Shown here: positions 1-12,263 of the stretch, one piece after another
Position numbering within the stretch: the stretch's first letter is position 1
How the letters are laid out: the number at the start of each line of letters is the position of its first letter
Assembly: GCA_025603075.1 (NCBI GenBank)
Contig: MU626453.1
Location: 1 to 36,367 of the forward strand
Direction of reading: 5' to 3'
Source: Neoconidiobolus thromboides FSU 785
Taxonomy: Eukaryota > Entomophthoromycota > Entomophthoromycetes > Entomophthorales > Neoconidiobolaceae
DNA: 36,367 nt
Notes under the pieces: model-generated
What the model was told of the DNA's origin: nothing
What the model saw: the letters and a program-made list of their open reading frames with translations, nothing else
The model's database searches: none
Program-made: the position numbers and the translations under genes

Positions 1-212
1 TTTAGCATAAAATAATAGTGGGCGATATCAATAGTTAAAAATAGCTACGAATTTATTAAAATTCCACTAAAAGTTAATTAAGATTTATATTAAATCCACT
101 GAATCTAAATGAGGAATCTATTAAGAAGCCTCCACTTGGAATAGTACATAAGGACTATATAAAATAACAAAAATTAAGCTTTATTACAATTAAAGGAATC
201 AAACATACAAAT
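1..212. other. Upstream region of the first DJ-1/PfpI gene
   Basis: AT-rich flank with no coding potential that I can see. Its only recognisable element is a TATA-like box close to the downstream start codon, listed separately. Confidence 0.5.
154..164 (+). promoter_or_regulatory. TATA-like box of the DJ-1/PfpI gene
   Basis: The sequence ACTATATAAAA lies about 50 bp upstream of the ATG at 213. That is a plausible distance for a TATA box with a short 5' leader. In so AT-rich a sequence TATA-like strings arise by chance, so position is the main support. Confidence 0.4.
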
Positions 213-938
213 ATGCAACAAAATTATTTTATCACATTCATTTTCTTATTACTCAACTTCAACTACATTTTATGTAAACAAAAACGGTTCAAAAACATCA
301 TCGATCCCTACTTTCCAAGACTCTTAAAATATAAAGTAGGCTTAATAATCTATCCCAACTTCAACTTACTCGATGTTGTTGGGCCTTCAGATGTCTTTAG
401 CGGAAACGACTTTCTATTCTCTATAACAACAATAGGAGAAACCAAAAATGGCACTGTAGCTTCAAAAAGTGGTACATTAAAACTAAATACTGAATTAAAT
501 ATGGAAGAAGCTATTCAACAAGATTTTGATATTCTAGTATTACCAGGTGCAGATTCTCCAGATGGGATAGAGATATTAAATAATGAGAGATTTGTAAATA
601 ATTATAAGCAATTATGTAACAAATCTAAAGTGGTATTTACTACTTGTACAGGCTCTTTAATTTTAGCAAAAACTGGCTTAATCGATCAAGTATACGCTAC
701 CACTAATAAACAAGCTTACAAAAAATATACTCGAGATTATCCCAACGTTAAATGGATTCACAAAGCTCGTTGGATACATAATAAGAAGTACATTACTTCA
801 AGTGGAGTAACTGCTAGTATCGATGCGTCAATTTATATAATCTCATTGATTACTGGTGATACTTATACAAAGTTCTTTGAACATGAAATTGAGTACAAAT
901 ACAACGATAATCCAGATAATGATCCTTATGCCGTTTAG
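213..938 (+). CDS. DJ-1/PfpI-family protein with signal peptide
   Basis: This intronless gene encodes 241 aa of the DJ-1/PfpI (class I glutamine amidotransferase-like) superfamily. Residues 1-21 are a hydrophobic leader ending in Cys, so the protein is probably secreted or enters the ER. The core shows LLDVVGPSDVF (about 52-62), the LPGADSPDG loop (110-118) and the nucleophile elbow TTCTGS with Cys145. This is followed by AKTGL and ATTNK, where many bacterial relatives have ATTHW. KARW and TSSGVTA near the C-terminus are also typical of the DUF4066-like/isonitrile-hydratase-like branch. Length is normal. The ATG at 213 is chosen because it begins the signal peptide and follows a TATA box. A second, broken copy lies at 23.5 kb. 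The substrate cannot be told from sequence: relatives include isonitrile hydratases, glyoxalases and regulators. Confidence 0.88.
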   Translation: MQQNYFITFIFLLLNFNYILCKQKRFKNIIDPYFPRLLKYKVGLIIYPNFNLLDVVGPSDVFSGNDFLFSITTIGETKNGTVASKSGTLKLNTELNMEEAIQQDFDILVLPGADSPDGIEILNNERFVNNYKQLCNKSKVVFTTCTGSLILAKTGLIDQVYATTNKQAYKKYTRDYPNVKWIHKARWIHNKKYITSSGVTASIDASIYIISLITGDTYTKFFEHEIEYKYNDNPDNDPYAV

Positions 939-1323
939 AGGTTATGATGGTACATTTGTATTATTATTTATTATCAGACTCAAATAAAGAATTACCTATT
1001 TAAATCAAAAATTTTGTATAGGGAAAATAATTTTAGAATAACTTTATTAAGTTTTTTGACTATTGAAGTACTAACGAGGTGGGGATATTGGAATTGGTTT
1101 CATTTTTTATCTGATTTTTAAATCCTTGATATTTTGAAAGTTTTGGTTAAAATTATATAAATAAAAGTATCCAACACAATTTTAAACTATTTTATTATAA
1201 TTCATATTGTAAGTTAGCAGAATTTCTACTAGATCTGATAAAAATTCATATATTGATAAGGTTTTTAGTAGTATAATATATATATTGATATTAACCAAAG
1301 TTGTAGGATGTAAATAAATATAT

Positions 1324-1419
1324 GGGGATGTATTTTTGTGTTTAAGAATTTTACTACCAATTTTTCCGCTCAAATAGCGCATAAAAATGAATAAGTGATG
1401 AAGCCAAAAAAACACCACC
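1324..1419 (+). mobile_element. Foldback MITE, copy A
   Basis: A 96-bp element that starts GGGGATGT and ends with a degenerate complement (CACCACC). It is flanked by ATAT on both sides, a likely 4-bp target duplication. Internal family landmarks are TTTAAGAATTTTACTA and CTCAAATAGCGC. It contains no coding sequence. Confidence 0.75.
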
Positions 1420-1804
1420 ATATACTTCTATAAAACATCATTGAGGAATAACTATTATTACTGCTTTATAGCCACATTGTAGATTTACTGTCAAATAAAC
1501 AAATTATTTTAATGTTGTAATTACGTTATTAATAATAGTAAACTTCAGTGGTATTTTTTTCTCTTTTTTGCTTTATTATAAAATTCCATAAATTTTAAGC
1601 TATTATAGATAGTTGTTAAAATTAACGTAAATAAATTATAATACTTATGTAATATATTTCTGCTTAGTATATTAAAATTTTAAAAAATTCCATTTTGAAG
1701 TTTAGTTATAAAAATTTGAACTTCATTTTTAATAAAAAATAAAGTCAAACTACATTTATATATTATATATCTATTAAACATTTGATAATAGAAGGATTAT
1801 AAGC

Positions 1805-1900
1805 CCTTTAAATTCAACTAATCATACATTAAGGACTTACAAATTTAAAACTTGATTTAGATTAATTTTGAAATCCCTCCTCAGCTTGGATATCTCTATA
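1805..1900. repeat. Old dispersed repeat, first copy
   Basis: The stretch around ATACATTAAGGACTTA, followed by AATTTAAAA and later CTTGGA, recurs in the same order near 19115-19200 with substitutions and small gaps. The core 16-mer is exact in both. The nature of this repeat is unknown. Confidence 0.45.
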
Positions 1901-1991
1901 TGAGACCCAACTGTTTTCTGTATCACAAACTGATACTAAGTCTTTATTATGAGTAAATAATCTAAATACTTATTAACTATAAAAATTTTAA

Positions 1992-2062
1992 GCAATGTTG
2001 GTTTAGTGGTAAAATTGCCGCCTGCCACGCGGCAGCCCCGGGTTCGATTCCCGGACATTGCA
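1992..2062 (+). tRNA. tRNA-Gly(GCC)
   Basis: A complete 71-nt tRNA. The acceptor stem GCAATGT pairs with ACATTGC and is followed by discriminator A. The anticodon arm GCCGC-CTGCCAC-GCGGC gives anticodon GCC. The T-arm CCGGG-TTCGATT-CCCGG contains the B box, and the D-arm contains TGGTTTAGTGGT. There is no intron. A T5 run at about 2075 could terminate RNA polymerase III. An identical 71-nt copy lies on the other strand at 26062-26132. Confidence 0.97.
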
Positions 2063-2530
2063 TACTACATTATTGTTTTTCCTCCTCACAATAGGAGTGG
2101 AAAACATGGTAAAATACTTCTATACGGGGGATGTATTTTTGTGTTTAAGAATTTTACTAACAAGTTTTCCACTCAAATAGCGCTTAAAAGATGGAAAAAA
2201 TAATGAAACCGAAAAAAACACTCCCGTATCTTCACTAGTTAATATTGATTGGTAAAGTGAGATATCATTTTGTAAGTCGAGAGTTGTGATAATATTGTTA
2301 TAGTGGAATTAAAGTTTCTAGCTGGTATTAATCTCTTGTTTAGTTTAATTTTACTTTTAGTTATAATTAATAAATAACTTAACTTTCTTTGCACTGATTT
2401 ATTAAACTTAAAAATTAAAAATTTCATAATTTATTTAAAAAATTCAAAATCGATATTAATTCAAAAAATAACTCATTTGTTAAAAGAAAATTATATTTAT
2501 ATACTACCAACCAAAATTAAATACCCCCCT
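2063..2530. other. Spacer between tRNA-Gly and the RhoGEF gene
   Basis: It holds the foldback element at 2126-2225. The remaining 300 bp is AT-rich and contains the 3' flank of the minus-strand RhoGEF gene. I see no other gene. Confidence 0.6.
2126..2225 (+). mobile_element. Foldback MITE, copy B
   Basis: A 100-bp copy of the family, starting 60 bp after the 3' end of tRNA-Gly. It keeps GGGGGATGTATTTTTGTG at the left end and ACACTCCC at the right. The flanks read TAC and GTA, mirror images rather than a direct repeat, so the target duplication is not visible here. Confidence 0.75.
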
Positions 2531-5500
2531 TCAAATCCTCTTACAATAACCTGACGGGAACCATCCCCTCTCTCTTGAAAATGCGTCTTCTCCATACCAC
2601 CATGGTGAACTTGAATTCTTGGTCACTTTAAAAACATTCAAATCGATTCCCGGGACCAATGAAAGCTCTGTAGGCCCACTAGCTTTATATGGAAACAATG
2701 CTTTACAATGGAACAGTATAGTTCTTTCCTTTTTACTACTTATAGTTGTAGTGGTTTGCATGGTTGAAATTGAGTCCCTAGTCTTATGTGATCTCAGATG
2801 ATTGCTATCCTCGGCATGGGATTTAGGAGATGAATAGCTATTCACCGGGGAATGTGCCTCTGTAGAAGTTTCTGAGTAAATACTGGAGCCGTCTTGTGCT
2901 TTATTAATGTTCAATCCCAGTGTATTTTTAACACTATGTTCCTTAAGTAGAAAAGAGGCGGTTGATTCCATTGAGTTTGTTTTTGAGTGATTGATCGATG
3001 ATATTTGAGAGTGGGATTTAAAAGCTTCTTGTTTAAAGCTTAAATTCATATTGAAAGATTGTAATGGATCAACTAGATTACTAGTGCTATGGGAAGTCCT
3101 TATTTCATTCTTAAGTATCTCATCATAAGCGCTGCCTTCGTTATTATTATCGGTGTTGCCCTGTGCAAAATTGCTAATTAAAGACTCTTTAATTCTCTGC
3201 ATATCATCTGAGGTTAGCCCGGGCACCATTAGACTATCCATACTTAGCTCATTTGCCTTTCTAGACTCTGGGTTCAATAAGCTGCTAGCAAAATACGAGT
3301 TTTCACCTGGATGTGTTAGAAAAGGTGAGCTATTATTCCTATCTATCATAGGGGCTAAAGAGATAATTAATATAAAAATAAACTAAAATTATAACAAATT
3401 GTACCTGCTGATGATTTGGCATCACTCTTTGACCTATAAAAATGGGCCGGAATAGCCGATCTTTTCTTCATAATGTCAGTTGTTAAGCTATTATTTTTAT
3501 TGTGTGAGATCATGTTATTCGAGTCAATATCACTGCCTTCTGAAACTGATCTTTGGATATGAACTAAAACATAAATAAGCATAATACATAATAAATAAAT
3601 ATTCCCTTACCAGAATTAAAAATAGCAGAGGGACCAATAATAGATAGGGCAGCTTTACTGAAAGGGTCTTGCTCACCAAATCCCTTAATTTTATCAAAGT
3701 AATCTGCTTTTAAATCAGAACTTATGTTATGGTTTTTATCAAATAAAATCAACAAACGATTTAAATCTTGATAAGGTCGTGAATAAACTTCTTTTTGAAT
3801 CGTAGCAAACTGTCCAACCAATAGTAAGAAGATTTTACTACCACTTTGTAAGAACTGGGGCAATTCATCTATCAATTGCTGATTGATTAACTCATACCCT
3901 TCAGATAATTCTGCCAAGCTTTTGTTGTTCTATTTAAATAATGTGTTAAATATTTATTATTTAGTTTATATAATGTTATAATCTACCTCTTTGTCTTTGT
4001 TCTTTAAATGCTGGTCGTAATCATACAATTTTCGGTCTCTTTTCTTCATAATAATCGTTGGTTTGTTAAACAACTGACACAATTGTTGTACTCTTTCATA
4101 CAAAACAGTATTGACTTCATGATCCAAATAGGTTACAGTATCTTTAGTGAGATGTTCAATCGCTTTAAGAAATTCAGATACATATAATTGCAAAGGGGCA
4201 GGACTCGAATTAGCTACAATTTGTGATGAGGTATAAGCAGATAAATAAGCTTTAGCTAATATCTCCTGCTGAGTCAATACATTTTCGAAGTTCAATGTCC
4301 AATTTTGCACCTCAATCCAAAACTCACGTATACTATTTTCTAATTCCAATACCTTAAGGGCCAAAGTGTCATATGTCTTATCTGTTGTTTTTAGCTTGAT
4401 TCCAGCAATTTTTCTCAACTGTTGCGCACCCCGAATAAGCTTTTTATTAAATCCTTGGCGTATGTCTACAGCCTCTGATTTTTTCGGTTTGTGACCGATA
4501 ATCTTTTCAATTGCTTCCTTCCTCTTTTTGAACTCATTATAGTTATCGGCAGAGTTCTGAATCAGTCTAGAAGCATCCAACAAGTTTTGATAGTCCGGAT
4601 GATCCTTAGGAGTCACTGACAACAATTCCTAATAACGGGATTGTATTTGTTATTAATAAATCATAATAAAAAAATTTTAATTACCCTTAATAACAATGGA
4701 TACTTTAAAAATCTTTGAATGGGCTTGATTAATAGCGAATTAATATCCCATGCTTTAGATTTGCTTTTCAGTTCTTCATCACATTTCTATTCAAGATAAA
4801 TAAAATAAAAAACAAAAGACAAAAAAATTACTTCTAATAGTGCTACAGTAGAAGGAAAACGTTGAGCCATATTTTGGAGGTAAGCCATAGATGCTTCGTG
4901 ATGTTTAAAATATTGTGAATATACTTCTTGAAGGTTGCTATGCTAAATATTTCCATTATATTTCTACTAAAAGTAAAATAAAATAAACCTACTTCTTCAA
5001 TGATAACTTTACCAATCATTAGCGTAGCAATCTCTTGAGAATTGATTTTAAAAAGCTGTATTAACTTTCTAGAATAGTCAATGATGTCTTCCACGTTAAT
5101 AAATATGATATGAATATCCTTAACTGAAAATTCGTTTGGATTTTCTTTAGCTGCTTTCATATAAATATCCCTTAATAAAATCAAGTCCTCCCTATAGCTG
5201 ACCTCAGTACTGATAAGCTCCTCCACCACATGTATCAACTTCGATTCACTATTTGATTTACTAATCATTTCTTCTGAATGCGATCTTAAACTCTCTAAAC
5301 TTTCAAACCGCTGTGGTAAAGAAAGACTAGGTGATGCTAATGGTGGGCCGTTGGTTCCAATTGAATCATTTGTTCTTGAAGAATAGTTCCTATTATGATT
5401 AATGTTCGGCCTGTTCTTATCGTTCCTACTCATCGCTGACATTGTAAACATTTCTGGATCTGATAATTTGCGATTTAAGCTTTTACTCTTTAACTTGATT

Positions 5501-8500
5501 GTTGGTGGTACTGATCCAGCTCCTTTGTTTTCGATTAATTTATGAGGTCTATTGACCCTTAAATTGGACTTAGGAGGCGGCGCCGGTGTAAATACACTGC
5601 TTGGTTTTCTGTGATGGCTAAAGAGAGGTTCAGATCGGCAACTAGCTTCGGATGGACTGACACTTATATCTTCTTTTTTCTCCGGCAAAGAAAAAGCAGA
5701 AAGCGTAGTACTTATCCTAGGCTGCTTTGTGTTGTTTGGTGGAAATTGATAATCTTCTTTCCTTGCTGTACTCTGTACTCTTTGTTTCGGACTTTCATGT
5801 TGTTTACTATTCAGTACAAGGTCTTCAATTGAATTATTGTCCGAAGGGTATGGTATATGTGCTTCTAAATTGGGTGAACTATCTGTAGATTCTGAGCCCA
5901 TCATGGTACTATAAATTGTAAGTGCTGAAGAATACCGATGATTTTCAAAGTCTTTTTCATCCAAATATTTGATACATTGTAATACGGCGCTAAGCGAAGG
6001 TTCTAAAGATTTAGGATTAAGATATGAACTTCTAGCTTCTACATCATTCTCTTTAATTACTGATTCTACCTTAGGATTGTAACTTTGACTTGGGCTGTTC
6101 CTATTATTATTTTCAATAATATTGTTAAGTTTAAAATCGGCAACGTTTATATTTTCGCTAGAATCATGCTTTTCAATTTGTTGACCATTTTGTTGATCTT
6201 TACTTTCTTTTTCATTATGGATAGTTTCAAATCCTTTTGACGGACTAACGCATCTTGGTCTGTTTGGACTTTTAGCTCGGGTTTGATAGCTAGGATTTTT
6301 GTTTCTACCTTCAACAAATGAATTATTAACTTGAGAAGGCTTTAACGAATCGCTCCTAGTTGAAAGTAGACTCTGACCTAGACTTTCAGTTGTTCTTATT
6401 TTTTGAGGACTCTTGCTAATTTTCATATTATTATATTCAGCTAAGATAGAATTGAAGTCTAGATCTGTAGCTTCTTTTATAATAGCTGGACCCTCCTTTT
6501 TACTATCAACCAGGCCAATTTCTTGATGAATTTTACTTGCAGTTAATAAATTACGGTCTATAACTAATTCATCTTTGCTATAAGTAGCACCATGTCGCCT
6601 TAGACCAACAGGTGGCAATTTTACAGCTTCATTACTCTTATTTGTGTTTTTAACTAATTTTACTTCACTGACCTCATTTGTTGTATTTTTAATTGAGTTT
6701 GAAATCATATTTAATTCAGGATTACTCATATTAACCAATATGCCTGAGGGATTAACGATATTAGAACTATCTTCAGTTGTGAGTGATAAGTTTGCATTTG
6801 TTTTTTCAATACATGTGAGGATGTTGACTTCGCTTTCAACTTTAGCTACTTCGTTACAATCCTCACTTTGGTTTGCCTTTTGTTTCATTGTATGATTATT
6901 TATGGTATCTTCTTTTATTTTAGTTTCACTCTTTAAAGTAGTAGGCTCCCAAGTTTTAACTTTGCCAACTGTTGTTTCTTTAGTCAGGTCTTTTTGATCA
7001 AGATGATTTTTTGTTTCATTGGTGCTACCATTCAATGGGCTTATTTTATTTACATTATTACTACCTTTTGAAATTGAGCTTGTCTTATTCATTTGATCTT
7101 GCAGCTCAGGCTCCCATCCCTTCACTGTTCCAATTAATGATTTTAACGCACTCTCATTAATGTTATCGGACGAGTTATTTTCCAAAAACTTATTTCTGTT
7201 GACTTTGACTTTACTTTCCAAAGTTAAGTCAGATTTTGAATGTTTACCATCGTAATTTATCTTTGAACTTAAAGTATTATTATCAGGTGACCAAGGTCTA
7301 GCTTTAAAATTGACAGATTCTTTATTCGGTTGTGATTTTGACATTGTGCTTGTTTTAATATTAATTTCTGATCCAAACATTTTTATCCTTTCAGCAATAA
7401 TCCCCTTTTTGTCTCCCTCCTTCATACTATACCCCATTCGCTTTCGATCAGAGCTAGCTACATTCTCAAGATTGAACTTATTTACTTTATTTTCATTCAA
7501 TGGGTCTTTAGAACTTCCTTGAGATTTATCAACTGTTCCTATTTCCTTTTCGTTCACCAAACGACCTATGTTTTCTCTGATAATATTGTCAGAACTATTT
7601 CTACCATCCACTTTTTGCAGCCTTATTTCTTTTCCTGATTCCAAATTTAAATCCTCTTGATTTACCTCTGACCTATACCTCAAATCTTTGTGACGGGATG
7701 CACTTTCAAAATCTAAGATGGACTCTCCTTTCAAATAAGGTTTAAAATCATCCTCAGTAGGCTGAGAAAAACTAAAAGATTCAAAACCTTGGCTTGCATC
7801 ATAAGGTCTACTATCTTTAAAATTTTTGGATACCGTTTCATCCAAAATTGGTGATTTTATCTCTTCTTCTTCAACGTCTACCTGCGCTGATGTGGGCGAT
7901 TCAACTCTTTTTAATGCTGGGTTAATTAAAGCTTCTTTACTCTTTTTATTCACAAGATTATTAGAATTAGCTTCTGTTATATCCTTTGATTTTATCAATG
8001 TAGTTGGATCAACTTCCTCTTTTTCAATCAAAGGAGTGGTATTACTCCTTATATCACATTTTTCCACTTTGGTATCTAAACTAATCTTTATTTGCTCCTT
8101 TAGATGCGCAGCATCATTAAAACTCAAGCTCCTCCTGGGGCTATCCTCAACTACACTATTAATTAATTTGAAATCTTGATTGCTTGGAGACACTAACTGC
8201 TGTCTATTAATTGATCTATTTATAGGTGATACCACTGTTTCTCTTGATTTCTTATCATCCTTTAAACCCTTAGACTTTAATAAAGTTTCCAAAACTGTTG
8301 GTTTTGCCTTAAATTCTTCATCGGATTCATACCTCGTTGTATTACTATGTGCTTCACTAGTATATTCCATTGAGTTCGGCTCCACCTCATAAGTATCAAG
8401 GATGACAGAGGATGTAGGCGACAACAAATCAGTAATTGTTCGCTTAGCACACTCTTTTGAAGCCTGTACTTCACTATCCGTTTGATCAACCCACAACTCA

Positions 8501-9263
8501 TTGTTGAGCTCATATGAACTGATGATCTCCATTTCTAACTCGTTAGTATCGAAACTTTCATGAACTATTTTGTATACGTTTGGTGACCTTGGTTTATCGA
8601 TTGAAAAATAAGGGCTCTTTTTTTTAATGGCAGAGGCAGGCGTTTTTAGTTCGGAATAATAGCTTATCACATCTAACTCATTATCGTTATCTTTAATTTC
8701 CACTCTTAGTGGCTTTCCTTTCCGCTTTTCAGCCAACGGAGAAGATTTGCTTGCAATTTCATTAAATAACTCTTTTTTACCACCTAAAGTAATATTCTAG
8801 ATATATTTAATATCATAATTTTTTAGTAAAAATGTTAGTTTACCCTCCAGTCAGGGCTGGCCTTTTTAGATGATTCGGCACTTGTTATCAAAGGGGTTGG
8901 TTTTGTAGTGATCGTTTCAAACAGTTGTTTTGTCTTTAAAAAATTGGCAGTTCGATTGGGTCGTATCAATGATTTTCGAACAATCGGCGACCGCATACTT
9001 TTCAACTTTGGATTTAAAAAGTCTGTGTTTAACTTGTTCTTTGTTGGACTAATTTCACTTTTTCCTTGAACTTCACTCATATTATTATCTGTTATCGTGT
9101 CCTTGTTAAAACTCTTGCTTTTATTTAATATTCTTGTCGTTGAAGTTGTATTACTTTGAGAAATTCTTTGTTTAAAATAGCCTGGACTGGCTGGTGCAAC
9201 ATGGTTAAACTTTAACTTACCAGTTCGATCTTTTTCACTATCAGTTATTGCAAAATCCTTCAT
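2531..9263 (-). CDS. RhoGEF with DH, BAR and SH3 domains (Tuba/DNMBP-like)
   Basis: Eight exons on the minus strand: 9263-8844, 8796-4993, 4942-4832, 4786-4685, 4628-3987, 3929-3611, 3563-3405 and 3354-2531. The introns are 45-57 nt, all GT-AG and frame-consistent, giving 2,126 aa. Residues 1 to about 1325 are Ser/Asn/Lys-rich and look disordered. The DH (RhoGEF) domain spans about 1327-1525, with VEELISTEVSYREDL first and the hallmark LLIKPIQRFLKYPLLL near 1463-1478. A predicted BAR domain follows at about 1540-1780. A C-terminal SH3 domain covers about 2065-2126 (ALFPYKASGPTELSL, WWYGED, GWFPSGYC). DH domains load GTP onto Rho GTPases, BAR domains bind curved membrane and SH3 domains bind proline motifs. 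Animal Tuba and yeast Fus2/Gef3 share the DH-BAR core. The target GTPase is unknown. The stop is TGA. An in-frame TAA precedes the first ATG. Confidence 0.9.
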
Positions 9264-9590
9264 CTTCTTCCCTATACGATTGGCTAATTTTGAATTCAGC
9301 TTTATATGTTATATTAAAAAAATATTCAATTTCTATTTTAACCATTATTTAATCAATACAATTCCTACAATTTCTCCTCAAAATGGAAAGTTGAATGTTC
9401 TTATCCCTATCATAGCTACAGTTTAGTTCTGACTATTGGTAATTTTTATAACTTTTTGCTTTTTAGATTTTTTTAAAATTGTACTATACCTTATATAAAC
9501 TAAAGTTTATTAATCTGTTAAAAATTATGATCGTTCAAAAGGAATCCCCAATCAAGTAAATTCATTAACTGTCTAGGCTTAGCTATAAAA

Positions 9591-9598
9591 ACGCGCGT
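9591..9598. promoter_or_regulatory. Palindromic ACGCGCGT, possible MBF-type site
   Basis: A perfectly palindromic CG octamer about 330 bp upstream of the RhoGEF ATG, preceded by TATAAAA. It resembles the core ACGCG recognised by fungal MBF/SBF factors. In this AT-rich context such an octamer is rare, but function is inference. Confidence 0.25.
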
Positions 9599-10279
9599 GG
9601 TCAATTAAAATTTCACTAAGTTTCTTTAGCTTAATAATTGTTGTTTCTAAATTTGAAATAATTTTGAATATTGAAGTTTTCTCCATAGTGGAGATGTCGG
9701 TTTCTGAATTAATTGGTTTGATGAGTAGCAAAGCCATTAGGCAATAGATTATTAAACTTTGTTATTTAATTTGTGTAACTTTAACCTTTTCAAAAGGCTT
9801 AAAATGATAAAACATTGCTTTAATAGCAAACATTATTAAAATAATCAATACTATAGTTCAAAAATACAAAAACCTAATACAATGTGTCATTATTAAAAAA
9901 AATCTTTTAAAAAACATTTGAAATAAATATTAAAACTTGATTTGTATTTAAAGCTTTTTTAAATTCTTATAAACGATTTTACAATGTGTTTAGGTTAAAC
10001 TAAGATTCGGTTTTTTCTAGCTTTGATTTTTTGTAAAAATAGTAAATTAGGGTTAGTTGCTATTTTGTAGCAATTTTTTTGCTCAGTTTAAAATTAGTGA
10101 ACAAATTTGCAATTTAAACTTTATCAATCTGAAAAATTATCTAATTTTAATCAAATTTTTACCTGCCTTAATTGAGTTCTATTTTCTCGCTAGTATAATC
10201 ATTTAAATCACCATGAATAACCTGAACAAAACTGTGTGATATTTAAAGAACTGGGAATTTCTTTATGCAATTAATATAT

Positions 10280-10374
10280 GGGGATGTATTTTTTGTTTAA
10301 GAATTTTACTACCAACTTTTCCGCTCAAATAGTGCTTAAGATAGAAAAATAATAAAGCCAAAAAAAATACCCCC
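10280..10374 (+). mobile_element. Foldback MITE, copy C
   Basis: A 95-bp copy with GGGGATGT at the left, CCCC at the right and ATAT directly repeated on both sides. The internal landmark reads CTCAAATAGTGCTTAAG. Confidence 0.75.
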
Positions 10375-11035
10375 ATATTAATTTTATTAAAATAAATTCA
10401 CAAAATTGTTAAACTTTACACTTTAGCCAGTCTCATTAGAGTTGTATAATATCTTGAAATTAACTCCAAAACAAGTAAGTTTAATATAAAATACCCATGA
10501 ATTATTTTATTGTTATTACATATTTTTATAGATAATAACTAATATGTATTTTAACAACAGATCAATGTTTAGTAATTTTCCTTTAGATAAAAGCCACCTG
10601 TTTAGGTTTAATAAAGTTATAATAAATACATGATTTAACAATACTACTCAAAGGCACGGGTAGCTTAATTTAGAATCATAAACTACTTGATATAAAAAAA
10701 GAAATAAATTGTTATCTCTCAAACATATCAATTATTTAGACTCCAGAAATATTGTAAGGATATAAAGTGATATATATTAAGATTTATTCATTTTATTAGT
10801 CAAATCTTTATAAACATATTATATTAAGAATGTGAAAGAGCAGAAAATAAACAACTCTACAAAATAACCTGACTGAGTTATTTTTAGGTTGATAACTAAT
10901 AATTTTAAGATTTGAGTTGTAAATGCTACATTTATTCGATAATTATATAAATAGTTTACTATATTTTGTTGCTATTTTTTATTCATTATCTTAATGTAGT
11001 AGATCAATTAAATAACGGCCCAAGGCTAAAAAAAA

Positions 11036-12048
11036 TGGGATGACTTTGCCGAGGTCTACATCGAGAATTATCTGTACATACATAGGAAACCATTCTTCTT
11101 AGCGCAGCATCGTTATTTTTTGTATTTCATGGGAAAGGAACTTCAAAAATTGACCCTTTTGTTATATTATGTACTGAAATTGGATCGTCAAAATTAACAA
11201 CCTAAATAGTGATCCCATCTATAGTGGTAAATATTTTAATAGAGTAAATGGTAATGATGGATCTATTGATAGTGGTCCATTCAAAGATTTTAAAGTATTT
11301 TATTACCATGGTGAAAATGATGGTAAACACTGTTTAAGATGTAAGAAAGCGTCTGATAAAAAAGTAATTGGTGGAGCTGAAATGGATAATTTATAGTTAG
11401 ATCATACTCTTTTCAGTAAACTTGCTAGAAATATTGAAGGTTTAACACATGGTCATATTCATAATAATATTGGTCACAAATTCTCTAGTCATGCTTCATC
11501 TGATGATCCATTATTCTGTTCTCATTATGCTTTCATTGATAAATATGGTTTAATCACCAAGTGTGTTACCTAGAAACCATGGATCAATATCATATAAGTT
11601 GTCGTATTCTACTTACACTCTAGGGCTTTCCAGTTCTTTAAGAGATAGACGCTTCAGATCGTATGTTTTATGTCTATAAAAATGATCATTTCTTATGGGT
11701 CAAGCTAGATGGTATTTCTCATGCTCCTCTCATCCCTGATTTCACTCTAGAATCATATACAGTAGCAACTAATGTTGCCATTCTTTAAGATTTAATTAAA
11801 TGTCATACTGATTTTATTATTAAAAACTACGGGTTAGTTGCAATAGCATTAGTAGTCCATTAGAAAATGATGTATCTTTATTTTTACTTTTCTGTATTAC
11901 AAAAAAACCACCAGTTGAGTTGCTAGATGTTAATTTCATTATTAGAATGAACTTTAACTATTCTAATATCTATGAAAATGAATTGCATGGATTGGAATTC
12001 AAGATTTACATCAAAGCAATTGAAGTGCTTAATAAAAGTTTAATATAG
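11036..12048 (+). pseudogene. Tyrosinase (copper type 3) pseudogene
   Basis: No intact frame remains, but conceptual translation gives ordered tyrosinase landmarks. WDDFAEVYIEN begins at 11036. Then comes the CuA segment HRYFLYFMGKELQKL (about 11109-11153), then YYVLKLD in place of the usual PYWDW. After a frameshift the CuB segment reads THGHIHNNIGHKF and SSDDPLFCSHYAFIDKYG (about 11447-11560). Stops interrupt it, for example TAG near 11395 and TAG near 11572. Further open but unassigned stretches run to a TAG at 12046-12048; the last is 64 codons from 11854. Tyrosinases oxidise phenols in melanin formation. The second histidine of the usual HH pair is Tyr here, and several copper ligands are lost or displaced. 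An intron could explain one frame change, but not the in-frame stops. Confidence 0.8.
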
Positions 12049-12263
12049 GTTAGGTTTTTGTATCTATTATTTTCAGTTTTAATTTCTATATAAATGCTTT
12101 TAATCATAATTTTAATTTATTGGATTTTGATGAATCCACTTACATTTCTAAGTGTTTTAGTACTTCTGTTTATCATTTTTATAAATAACTCCGAGGTTTT
12201 GTTATATTTAATATTCATTATAACATATTTATTAAGCATCACAATATAACTCTTTCATAAAAT

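Larger units (their letters stand above)
939..1991. other. Intergenic region with one foldback element
   Basis: About 1 kb of AT-rich sequence between the DJ-1 gene and tRNA-Gly. It contains the foldback element at 1324-1419 and, near 1805-1900, a sequence that recurs in weaker form near 19115-19200. I see no gene. Confidence 0.6.
9264..11035. other. Intergenic region upstream of the RhoGEF gene
   Basis: Divergent spacer of about 1.8 kb between the RhoGEF start and the tyrosinase relic. It contains the CG-rich octamer at 9591-9598 and one foldback element at 10280-10374. I see no other coding sequence. Confidence 0.6.

Noticed and set aside
2006-2203. A 65-codon frame
   Set aside because: It runs through tRNA-Gly and a foldback element.
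5611-8392. Several plus-strand frames of 60-120 codons opposite the RhoGEF
   Set aside because: They are antisense shadows of a long Ser/Asn/Lys-rich coding exon, with no recognisable content.
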